From the NCBI GenBank assembly GCA_027563935.2, contig JANVAS020000239.1, positions 1,550,001 through 1,614,000 of the forward strand: a DNA stretch of 64,000 bases, read 5' to 3'. Below are positions 45,249-54,744 of the stretch, piece by piece. The stretch is from Costus lasius (Eukaryota > Streptophyta > Magnoliopsida > Zingiberales > Costaceae). Position 1 is the stretch's first letter, and each line of letters begins with the position of its first letter. A program made the position numbers and the translations under genes. The notes under the pieces are model-generated. The model had not been told where the DNA came from. It made no database searches and worked only from the letters and a program-made list of their open reading frames with translations.

Positions 45249-48200
45249 ATGAAATTCAATGTGCGATCCCTACTAGAAAGGGAGAAGTTTGCTGGGCCGA
45301 ACTTCTCTGACTGGTTTGGACACCTTAAGATCGTTCTTAAGGCAGAGAGGAAACTGTATGTCCTCGAGACGGCGATACCGCCGCAGCCCGCTCCGAACGC
45401 CGCAAGGGCGGTTCGGGAAGCCTATGAAAAGCAAGTCAATGATAGCATTGATGTCGCTTGCCTGATGCTAGCGTCTATGACGCCACCGCTGCAGCGTCAG
45501 CATGAGGATATGTCGGCTATAGAGATTATAGCGAACCTCAAGATGCTGTATGCTGCACAGGCGAGGACAGAGCGCTACAATTTGACGAAGCTCTTCTTTC
45601 AGAGCAAACTGGCTGAAGGGAGCCCAGTGGGAGCTCACGTGCTCAAGATGATTGGGCACAAGGAGGCTCTAGAGAAACTGGGGCATACCATCAACCAGGA
45701 GCTTGCTGTGGATATTATTCTGCAGTCTCTCCCGCCTTCATTCGACGCGTTCATTATTAATTTTAATATGAACAAAATCGATTGTACTCCGGCAGAGCTG
45801 CTGAATATGCTCCTCACTACTGAGGAGACTCTGAAGGGAAAGCCTTCGACCTCTGTCTTAATGGTTCCTTCCAGGAACAAGAAGAAGGGGAAGAAGGGCA
45901 AGGCCCCTGTCAAGAGCTACAGCAAGGCTCTGAAGCAGAAGGTTAAGCGGTCCAAGGAATACAGGTGTTTCCACTGTGGCCAGCTAGGTCACTGGAAAAA
46001 GGACTGTAAAGCGCTCCAAGGAGATAAGAGGGGAAGCTTCGCTTCTGGCTCAGGTATATTCGTGACTGAGGTCATGTTTTCATCTTCTTCTATATCATGG
46101 GTGTTGGACACTGCATGTGGAGTTCACATTTGTTCAAATGTACAGGAACTCAAGAGAAGAAGACAGGTGGGACAGCATGAGGTGGACCTACGAGTAGGAA
46201 ACGGGGCACGGGTTGCTGCTGTTGCTGTAGGAGACTACTTCATTTCTTTACCATCTGGAATTGTATTGGAACTGAACAGTTGTTATTTTGTTCCCAGTAT
46301 TACTAAAAATATTATCTCCATTCCTGCTCTTGTCAGGAAGGGATTTTCCTTTGAATGCAATATTTCAAAGTGTATTTTATCTTTTGATAATATTGTTTAT
46401 GCAACTGGTTCAATTAACAATGGGTTATTCGTGTTGGACATGGAAAGTTCGATACAAAATATTGATAATAAGAAAGCCAAGTATGCTGATGACAGCACCT
46501 TGCTATGGCATAGTCGTTTAGGCCATATTAACGAGAAACGCATTAAGCGGTTGCATGATAATGGACTGCTGGGATCATTCTCCTATGAGGAGATTGATAC
46601 ATGCAAGGCTTGTTTAATGGGTAAAATGACGAAGTCACCTTTTCCTCACAAAGGTCAAAGGGCTTCAGGTTTACTTGACCTTATACACAGTGATGTGTGT
46701 GGGCCATTTAGTAAACATGCCAGAGGTGGCTATCAGTACTTCATTACCTTTACTGATGATTTCAGTAGGTATGGCTATGTCTATCTGATGAGACATAAGA
46801 GTGAATCTTTTGACAAGTTCAAAGAGTTCAAGAATGAAGTACAGAATCAGCTAGGCCGAAATATCAAGGCACTTCGCTCAGATCGAGGTGGTGAATACCT
46901 AAGTCATGCGTTTACTGACTATCTGAAGGAGTGTGGGATTATCTCACAGCTCACTCCGCCAGGAACACCGCAATGGAATGGTGTGTCCGAGAGGAGAAAT
47001 AGAACGTTACTTGATATGATTCGTTCTATGATGAGTCAGGCTACTCTTCCATACTCCTTTTGGGGTTTTGCGCTGGAAACAGCTGCAAAGGTACTAAACC
47101 GAGTGCCATCCAAGGCAGTTTCAAAGACGCCATATGAGTTATGGTATGGGAAACAGCCAAGCTTGACATTTATCAGGATCTGGGGCTGCGAGGCTTATGT
47201 CAAAAAGCTCGCCTCTGGGAAACTAGAGAGCAGATCTGACAAATGTATCTTTGTCGGTTACCCTAAGGAAACTAAGGGTTATTATTTCTACGATCCCAAG
47301 GAGAACAAGGTTTTTGTTGCTCGGACGGCCATATTTCTTGAGAAGGAGTTTCTTCTGCAAGAGGCCAGTGGGAGAGAAATAAAGCTGGATGAGAATCCAG
47401 AGGAAGGACAAAGTAGTCAAGCACAGTTGGATGAGCCTGAGCCGGTAGATCAGGTTATTGAACAACCTGAGGCTCAGATATCACGGGAACCGCGAAGATC
47501 GGGAAGGATCCGTCGACAACCTGAGCGTTATGACGGAGTCTACATCATTGATAATGATGAACCCCTCACTTATGCGGATGCGGTCAGTGGACCGGAGTCA
47601 GCGAGATGGCTTGAAGCTATGCGCGCCGAGATGGACTCCATGTCAGATAACCAAGTTTGGGATTTGGTTGATCCGCCTCCGGGAGTTATCCCTATAGGCT
47701 GTAAATGGATCTTCAAGAAGAAGATTGACATGGATGGTAACGTAGTTACCTATAAAGGCAGGCTAGTTGCGAAAGGTTTCAAACAAATCTACAGGATAGA
47801 TTATGATGAAACTTTCTCACCTGTAGCCATGTTTAAGTCTATTCGGATTCTTTTCGCGATAGCTGCATACTATGATTATGAGATCTGGCAGATGGATGCG
47901 AAAACAGCTTTCCTGAATGGAAATCTGGATGAGGATGTGTACATGACACAACCAGAAGGTTTCACTAATCCATCAGATCGTCATAAGATATGCAAGTTAA
48001 AGAAGTCCATTTATGGACTTAAACAAGCATCAAGAAGCTGGAATATTCGTTTTGATGAATCAGTTACTGAATTTGGTTTCATCAAGAACGAGGATGACTC
48101 GTGTGTATATAAGAGGTTTAGTGGGAGCGTGATTACTTTTCTAGTCCTCTACGTCGATGACATCTTGATCATTGGAAATGACATTCCTGAAATGCATGCT

Positions 48201-49133
48201 GTGAAGGCATGGCTGAGGAAATGTTTCCAGATGAAAGATTTAGGAGAAGCAGCCTATGTGTTAGGTGTGAAGATCTACAGGGATAGATCTAAGAGGCTTC
48301 TCGGGCTGTGCCAGAGTACTTACATCGAAAAAGTCCTGGAGAGATTTCATTTAGAGAATTCTAAACGAGGATATCTTCCAGTCAGACATGGTCTGAATCA
48401 TTCGAAGAGTCAGTGTCCACAAACACAGACTGAGAAAGATGAAATGGACAATACGCCTTATGCTTCGGCTATTGGATCCATTATGTATGCGATGTTGTGT
48501 ACTCGCCCAGACGTCGCTTACGGGTTAAGCGTGACCAGTCGTTTCCAAAGTAATCCAGGTATGGCGCACTGGATTGCAGTCAAGAACATTTTAAAATATC
48601 TGCGGAGGACCAAAGATATGTTCTTGATATATGGTGGTCAGGAAGAACTCAGTATAGAGGGATATACTGACGCTTCGTTCCAGTCGGACCAGGATGATTT
48701 CCGATCGCAATCAGACTATGTTTTTAGCTTGAATGGAGGAGCAGTGGTGTGGAAGAGTTTCAAACAGTCAACTGTTGCTGATTCCACAACAGAAGCCGAG
48801 TATGTTGCAGCCTCGGAAGCATCCAAGGAGGCAGTATGGATTCGTAAGTTCGTGAGAGAACTTGGTGTCGTTCCTTCGAGTGCAGATCCTTTGGTTATCT
48901 TCTGTGATAACACTGGAGCAATCGCACAAGCAAAGGAACCACGGTCGCACCAGAAGTCCAAGCACATACAGAGACGGTTTCATTTGATCAGGGAGATCAT
49001 AGATCGTGGCGAGATCAAAGTTTGCAAGGTACATACAGATGACAATCTGGCAGACCCGCTTACCAAGCCTCTGGCGCAGCAGAAGCATGAGAAGCACTGT
49101 AATAATATGGGTTTGAGATTTCTCAACCATTAG
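45249..49133 (+). CDS. Gag-Pol polyprotein of copia-H, full length with altered conserved residues (1294 aa)
   Basis: Uninterrupted frame from ATG (MKFNVRSLL; relatives have MSFNVRSLL) to TAG. Domains: Gag, CCHC knuckle at 240-253, protease with D287 in LDTACG, integrase HHCC from about H421 and D482, D545, E581, RT with D883 and D970/D971, RNase H with D1141. Compared with copia-C and E there are substitutions in otherwise constant motifs: G849R in QIYGIDY, V884A beside the first RT aspartate (DVKTAF), P951S in EDDPCVYKR and G1156D in SGYVF. The protease lacks the canonical D-T/S-G-A, reading D-T-A-C-G in all copies. RT and RNase H activity may be impaired; the recent insertion suggests proteins may have been supplied by another copy. 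Confidence 0.95.
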   Translation: MKFNVRSLLEREKFAGPNFSDWFGHLKIVLKAERKLYVLETAIPPQPAPNAARAVREAYEKQVNDSIDVACLMLASMTPPLQRQHEDMSAIEIIANLKMLYAAQARTERYNLTKLFFQSKLAEGSPVGAHVLKMIGHKEALEKLGHTINQELAVDIILQSLPPSFDAFIINFNMNKIDCTPAELLNMLLTTEETLKGKPSTSVLMVPSRNKKKGKKGKAPVKSYSKALKQKVKRSKEYRCFHCGQLGHWKKDCKALQGDKRGSFASGSGIFVTEVMFSSSSISWVLDTACGVHICSNVQELKRRRQVGQHEVDLRVGNGARVAAVAVGDYFISLPSGIVLELNSCYFVPSITKNIISIPALVRKGFSFECNISKCILSFDNIVYATGSINNGLFVLDMESSIQNIDNKKAKYADDSTLLWHSRLGHINEKRIKRLHDNGLLGSFSYEEIDTCKACLMGKMTKSPFPHKGQRASGLLDLIHSDVCGPFSKHARGGYQYFITFTDDFSRYGYVYLMRHKSESFDKFKEFKNEVQNQLGRNIKALRSDRGGEYLSHAFTDYLKECGIISQLTPPGTPQWNGVSERRNRTLLDMIRSMMSQATLPYSFWGFALETAAKVLNRVPSKAVSKTPYELWYGKQPSLTFIRIWGCEAYVKKLASGKLESRSDKCIFVGYPKETKGYYFYDPKENKVFVARTAIFLEKEFLLQEASGREIKLDENPEEGQSSQAQLDEPEPVDQVIEQPEAQISREPRRSGRIRRQPERYDGVYIIDNDEPLTYADAVSGPESARWLEAMRAEMDSMSDNQVWDLVDPPPGVIPIGCKWIFKKKIDMDGNVVTYKGRLVAKGFKQIYRIDYDETFSPVAMFKSIRILFAIAAYYDYEIWQMDAKTAFLNGNLDEDVYMTQPEGFTNPSDRHKICKLKKSIYGLKQASRSWNIRFDESVTEFGFIKNEDDSCVYKRFSGSVITFLVLYVDDILIIGNDIPEMHAVKAWLRKCFQMKDLGEAAYVLGVKIYRDRSKRLLGLCQSTYIEKVLERFHLENSKRGYLPVRHGLNHSKSQCPQTQTEKDEMDNTPYASAIGSIMYAMLCTRPDVAYGLSVTSRFQSNPGMAHWIAVKNILKYLRRTKDMFLIYGGQEELSIEGYTDASFQSDQDDFRSQSDYVFSLNGGAVVWKSFKQSTVADSTTEAEYVAASEASKEAVWIRKFVRELGVVPSSADPLVIFCDNTGAIAQAKEPRSHQKSKHIQRRFHLIREIIDRGEIKVCKVHTDDNLADPLTKPLAQQKHEKHCNNMGLRFLNH

Positions 49134-49142
49134 ATTAAGTGC

Positions 49143-49153
49143 AAGTGGGAGAT
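49143..49153 (+). promoter_or_regulatory. Polypurine tract of copia-H
   Basis: AAGTGGGAGAT abutting the 3' LTR, about 10 bases after the gag-pol stop codon. Confidence 0.93.
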
Positions 49154-50819
49154 TGTTGGGGTATGCCCTTAAGGCTAATGTTTGAGGCCTGTGGGAATGT
49201 ATCTGTATCATGTAATAAACTCTTATGTTTATAAAGGCATGGTTGTTATTCAGTTAGTTACATTGTCTGCTGCAATATATGTTCTTCTGAATAATGTCTC
49301 AAAGCTGTTCAGCTAGGCTGACATGCTATAAGTCCTTAGTCGAGATATCTTGGTGAACATGAGACAGCCTTGATATGATTGAGACTAATATGTGTTCTAA
49401 TCTTATAGGATGCTTCGAGCATGGAATAAGATGTAGACTCATGGGTACATGGGATGTACTGGACAGACCCTACTAGGATATTCAATTGTTTGTCACAATG
49501 TGAATAATCCTTGAATATGACAAGTGGCACATTTCCTTTGACTTGAGATCACTTGTGTTTTCTAAATGATGATTGTCATTGTTTTGAGGTAGTTCAATAT
49601 CATTTGAAACATAATGATTATAGGCTATCTTGGATGGTGAGCTTGAGTCAGGTTAGGGCACTAGTGATAGACATAGGATTGCCGTCTCCTTGTTTAAGGA
49701 GTGTGATGTTCTAAAGGGGCCCCCTTGGATGAGATGATTGAGAAAGTGTATGGCCATACCCGGGTGACTGTGTTCATCTGATCTAATCATGCTCATCATA
49801 TTGGAGCTACAAGCTTGACACGCTTGTCCAAATAAGAACATCCAGTGGCAAAGGAAATATGTATGCTTTGTGAATTGATTCACACTTGTGCTATGGTTTG
49901 GGTGTAGTCTTGGAAGACTCTTTCCTTTATATCGGGAGACAGTGATGTGTTGCTAGATACCCCTCACTGATCGTGATAATGTGAGTTATCGTTACCGACA
50001 TTTAAAGGAAACCCTCAGGGTCGCACAATTTGATGATATGGCTTACTTAAGTCAGATCGTATGGACTGAATTGTTCGGGTTCAGTTTAAAGGGATTTAAT
50101 CTCTGATTGTAAGTGAGATCTGGTCTGATCATGTTTGATTGATTAGGGCTTGAGATCGGTAAGCTTCGATCGAGAGAATGAATGCTAGATCGGTCAGATC
50201 AGAAGCATTAAGAGATCAACGGTCAGATCAAGAACCTTGTGGTTTAATTATGATTTGGACTGGTTGCTTGGCTTGATTAGTTCTTAAACCGAACCAATGT
50301 GAACCGGCTCATGAAATGAGCGCATGGTTCAAGGCTTGGCGAGTTGTTCACTTGGCGTGAACATTGGAGCGAACGTGGTGGCTATTTTTAGTAACCATGA
50401 TCTCCACTTGGAGATAACGCTCACGTTCGAATAGTGCTTACTACTCTCGCCTCTCAAGCGACCTCTCTTCTTGACGCTTTCGTGTGTGGCGACGTCTTGA
50501 AGGTTGAGGAGGATTCGGCCAAGAAGTTGATCATCCCTTTCCATTCGATCAAGGACACTTTGTAGCCTTGCTAGCACAAGGAGCGACAAAGAGTTTGCCA
50601 TCATCCTCTTGTGTGCGAGACTTTGGAGAAGTGGCATTTGCGATTTTTTCTTCCAAGGCGCCATCTAGAAATGGCTATGGTATGAATCGTTTTATTCATG
50701 CTGATTTTATAAGTTAATCATAATGCATGCAAAGATCATTGAAACCCTTTTTCCGCTGCATCTATATCTCCATATGCGCCTATAGGGTTTTACCTCCCCT
50801 TATTGTAGGGGATCCTTCA
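49154..50819 (+). repeat. 3' LTR of copia-H (1666 bp)
   Basis: Same length as the 5' LTR and essentially identical; followed by TCAAC of the target duplication, then gypsy-B pol. Confidence 0.96.
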
Positions 50820-53800
50820 TCAACTTAGTACCCAAACCCTCCTGTAAGCTCTTCCAAAATCTGGACAAAAATCGAGAGTCCCTATCAGACACAATATCAA
50901 CCGGAACTCCATGCAGTCTGACTATCTCATCAATGTACAATCTGGCCAACCTCTCTAACGAATAAGTCATCTTAATCGGGAGAAAATGGGCTGATTTAGT
51001 GAGTCTATCAACGATCACCCAAATAGCATCATGACCCAATCTGGTTCTAGGCAAACCACACACAAAATCCATACTGATGCATTCCCACTTCCACTCAGGA
51101 ATAGGAAGAGGCTGCAACAAACCACCAGGCTTCTGATGTTCAGCCTTTACAGTCTGACAGGTTAAACACCTAGAGACAAAATCAGTTATTTCTTTCTTCA
51201 TACCCGGCCACCAAAAACTTTTCTTGAGGTCCTGATACATCTTTGTCACACCAGGATGTAGAGAATATTTGGAGTTATGGCTGTCCTCCAATATTTCTTT
51301 CCTCAAGCTCGGTTCCTCAGGGACACATACCCTTCCACGAAACCGAAGAATACCATCATCAGACAGGCTAAAATCCTGAACTGCGCCATCAACCAGACTA
51401 TCCCTGATCTGAACTAATCTCGGATCCACAGACTGCTGATCTCTGATCTTCTGCAACAAAGCAGACTGTACTCTGAGAAAAGCCACATAACCAGACTGAA
51501 CTTTAGGAGAAACACTGATCCTGAGATCGCTGAACTCCTGCAGTAAGCGCCACTCACTGACTCGTAAAGCAGCTACTGAAGTAACTGGATGTCTGCTCAG
51601 TGCATCCGCCACTACATTGGCCTTTCCAGCCTGATACTGAATAGAGAAGTCATAGTCTTTGATCAACTCCATCCATCTTCTCTGTCTCATGTTCAACTCC
51701 TTCTGAGTGAAGATATACTTGAGACTCTGGTGATCAGTGAACAGATCGAACTCCTGACCCAACAAATAGTGACGCCATATCTTCAAAGCAAAGACTACGG
51801 CCGCCAACTCTAAATCATGAGTAGGGTAGTTCAGTTCATACTCCTTCAGTTGTCTCGAAGCATAGGCTACCACAGAACCCTTCTGCATCAAGACACAACC
51901 CAACCCTTTGCCTGAAGCATCTGTATAAACAGTAAACCTTTCCCCATCACTAGGAATAATGAGGATCAGTGTACTAGTCAACCTTCTCTTCAGCTCTTGA
52001 AAGCTCTCTTCACACTTATCATCCCAAATAAACTTGGCCTCCTTTCTGGTCAATTTAGTTAAAGGACCCGCCAGCTTGGAGAATCCCTCAACAAATCTCC
52101 GGTAGTAACCTGCTAAACCCAGGAAACTTCTGATCTCAGTAGCACTAGTCGGTCTTCCCCAATTAAGGATGGCTTGCACCTTAACTGGATCCACAGACAC
52201 CCCCTGACCAGAAATCACATGTCCCAAGAAGCTGATTTTCTCTAGCCAGAACTCACACTTACTAGCCTTGGCAAATAATCGGTTCTTCCTCAGAATCTCC
52301 AGCACTCTGCGCAAGTCACTGACATGATCTGAAGTAGTCCGTGAGTATACCAAAATATCGTCTATAAAGACTACCACACAAGAGTCAAGCAATTCATGGA
52401 ATACCCTGTTCATCAAATCCATGAAGACAGCAGGTGCATTCGTCAGTCCAAAAGGCATAACTAAAAATTCGAAATGCCCATACCTGGTCCTGAAAGCAGT
52501 CTTAAATATATCCTCATCCTTGACCCTCAGCTGGTAATACCCTGATCTCAGATCAATCTTAGAGAACACTGTCGCTCCCTGTAATTGATCAAATAGATCA
52601 TCAATTCTGGGAAGAGGATACTTATTCTTGATAGTCACTTGGTTCAGCTGCCTATAGTCTATACACATTCTCAGGGTTCCATCTTTCTTCTTCACAAATA
52701 GCACTAGCGCTCCCCAGGGAGAAGCACTAGGCCGAATATACCCTTTCTCTAGCAATTCCTCCAGTTGTTTCTTAAGCTCGGCCAACTCTGAAGTAGCCAT
52801 ACGATAAGGAGCTCTGGAGATAGGTGCCGTACCTGGCGCCAACTCAATGCCAAACTCTACCTCTCGAATCGGTGGCAAGCCTGAAAATTCTTCAGAGAAC
52901 ACATCAGGAAATTCGTTCACCACCGCCATCTGAGTCAAATCAGAAGTAGAATCATCCTGCACCTTAACATGAGCAAGATAACCCTTGCACCCACTAGCAA
53001 GTAACTTCCTGGCCTGCAGGAAAGATATTACATGCGGTCCTTGGTCTGACACTAGACCTCTCACAAAAATCCGATTCCCATCTAGCAGATTTAAAGTGAT
53101 TACTTTCTCAAAGCAATCCACAGAGGCATGATGTGAGGACAATCAATCCATACCTAGAATGACATCATAGTCTTGCATGTCTAGGAGGATTAAATCCACT
53201 AGAAACTCATAACCCTCTACATGCACTACACAGTCAGCACACACAGTGTCTGTAGATAATGACTATCCTAAGGGAGTACTGACAGACACAACATAATCTA
53301 GCATCTTAGGTAACACAGGTAAACATGCAGCAAACTTAACAGATACAAAAGACAAATTTGCACCAGGGTCAAATAAAATGCGAGCTAACTGATCGAATAC
53401 AAATAAAGTACCTTCCACGACGGATCGGGAAGCTCGTGTATCCTTCTCAGCCACAGCATAAACTCTAGTCTGGACTGTAGGCTTATCTGCGCCTCTAGGC
53501 TGTATCTCAGGCTCTTTGCAGTCTTTGACCATGTGCCCTGGTTTCTTACACCTGAAACACACCCCATTCTTCTTATGACAGTCTTTCACTAGGTGTCCCT
53601 TGAGCCCACAATAACTACAAGTCCGGTCCTCTGTGATACTGTTTCTTACATCCCTGGCATTCCTGAACTGCTGCGGTGCATCCCTGGACTACTGCGGTGC
53701 CTTGTAAGAGTAAGGCTTATACCTGCTCTTCTTGTAGTCCTTATGTCTAGGGTCCTTCTTACCCTTGCCGCCACTACCATACTGAGGAACCGCCGCCTCA

Positions 53801-54618
53801 GCTGCAGGAATCACTGTCACGGCAACATGAGAACTCCTCTCAGCTATGTATCTCTCAATGGTGCGTGCTCGCCCAACAGTCTCAACATAGGTCTCCAAAT
53901 GCTGAGCACCAACCTGCTCTCTAATGTCCCATCTGAGACCTCTGAGAAACTTAGTAGCTCTCCTCTTTTCAGTGTTTATCAGATGAGGAGCATACTTTCC
54001 CAATTTCGTGAACTGTAATTCATACTGGTCCACAGTCATATCACCCTGCTCCAGGTGAATAAATGCCACCTCTCGGTCCTCCACCAAACTATCTGGGAAG
54101 TACTTCTTGTTAAATCGAGACAAGAAGTAAGGCCAATCTACAGTCTCATGTCTTTCTTCGGCAAGTCTCACCACGCCCTTCCACCACTCATCTGCGTCAG
54201 CACGCATCATATAGGTGGTCAGACGTAACTTGTCTTCGTCCGAGCAACGCATAACTTGGAAAATCTTTTCCAAGCACAACTGCCAGTTCTCGGCAGTATT
54301 AGATTCTGAGCCTCCATAAAATGAGCTAGGACCCAGTTTCTGGAATTCACTCACAAGTGAAGCATAGCGCCTGTGAGCGCCCTCCTGAGAGTCATCCCCC
54401 ACTGCTCGAGTAGTAGTCTGGGGTCTCTCTTGAGTCAGCTGCTGCAAAAGCTGATGTTGTGCTTCTTGGTGCTGAGTCTGCTGCTGCAGCAGCATCTGAG
54501 CTTGCCTCTCTATCATGGCACCTTGTTGCTGTACCATGCCAGTCAGAGCCTCAATAGTTCTCGAGAGGTTCGGGGTCTGCTCGCCCTCATCACTAGCATT
54601 TCCTCTGGTTCGCACCAT
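50820..54618 (-). pseudogene. gag-pol of gypsy-B (gag to integrase core) with three stops
   Basis: Starts at ATG 54616-54618 (MVRTRGNASDEGEQ), glutamine-rich N-terminus, then Gag with AENWQLCLEKIFQVM and [15 protein letters not shown] at 53689-53691 falls in the linker before the CCHC knuckle (CFRCKKPGHMVKDC); a neighbouring imperfect repeat has CAG there. TAG at 53263-53265 follows the protease ([12 protein letters not shown]). TGA at 53143-53145 replaces the tryptophan of GMDWLS. From there the frame is open through RT (FIDDILVYS), RNase H ([11 protein letters not shown]) and integrase H2C2, MDFVCGLP and SDRDSRF, until copia-H interrupts it at 50820. Downstream integrase is at 41179-41750. 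Similar to gypsy-D but a different subfamily. Confidence 0.93.
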
Positions 54619-54744
54619 CTTAAATGCCTACACACACATATCATAGTCAGGAAAACAATCATAAACCTAACAGGTGTCTAGCAATACACAAACATGTTTT
54701 CCCCCAAACTAAGTTTTAGCTAGCCAACTCCTCTGATACCATTC
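54619..54744 (-). promoter_or_regulatory. PBS and short leader of gypsy-B
   Basis: Minus-strand TGGTATCAGAGG at 54730-54741, three bases from the LTR; one mismatch from the Met-tRNA complement. The leader to the gag ATG is only about 125 bases, in contrast to the 1.8-kb copia leaders. Confidence 0.88.

Larger units (their letters stand above)
41751..50819 (+). mobile_element. Copia-H: complete young Angela-like retrotransposon (9069 bp)
   Basis: Two 1666-bp LTRs (41751-43416, 49154-50819) that differ at one base I could find (A at about 43323, C at about 50723), PBS, leader, full-length gag-pol and PPT. Target duplication TCAAC at 41746-41750 and 50820-50824; it disrupts gypsy-B integrase just before YHPQSDG. 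It is the youngest insertion in the window. Although complete, its pol carries several substitutions at conserved positions, so autonomous activity is doubtful. Confidence 0.96.
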
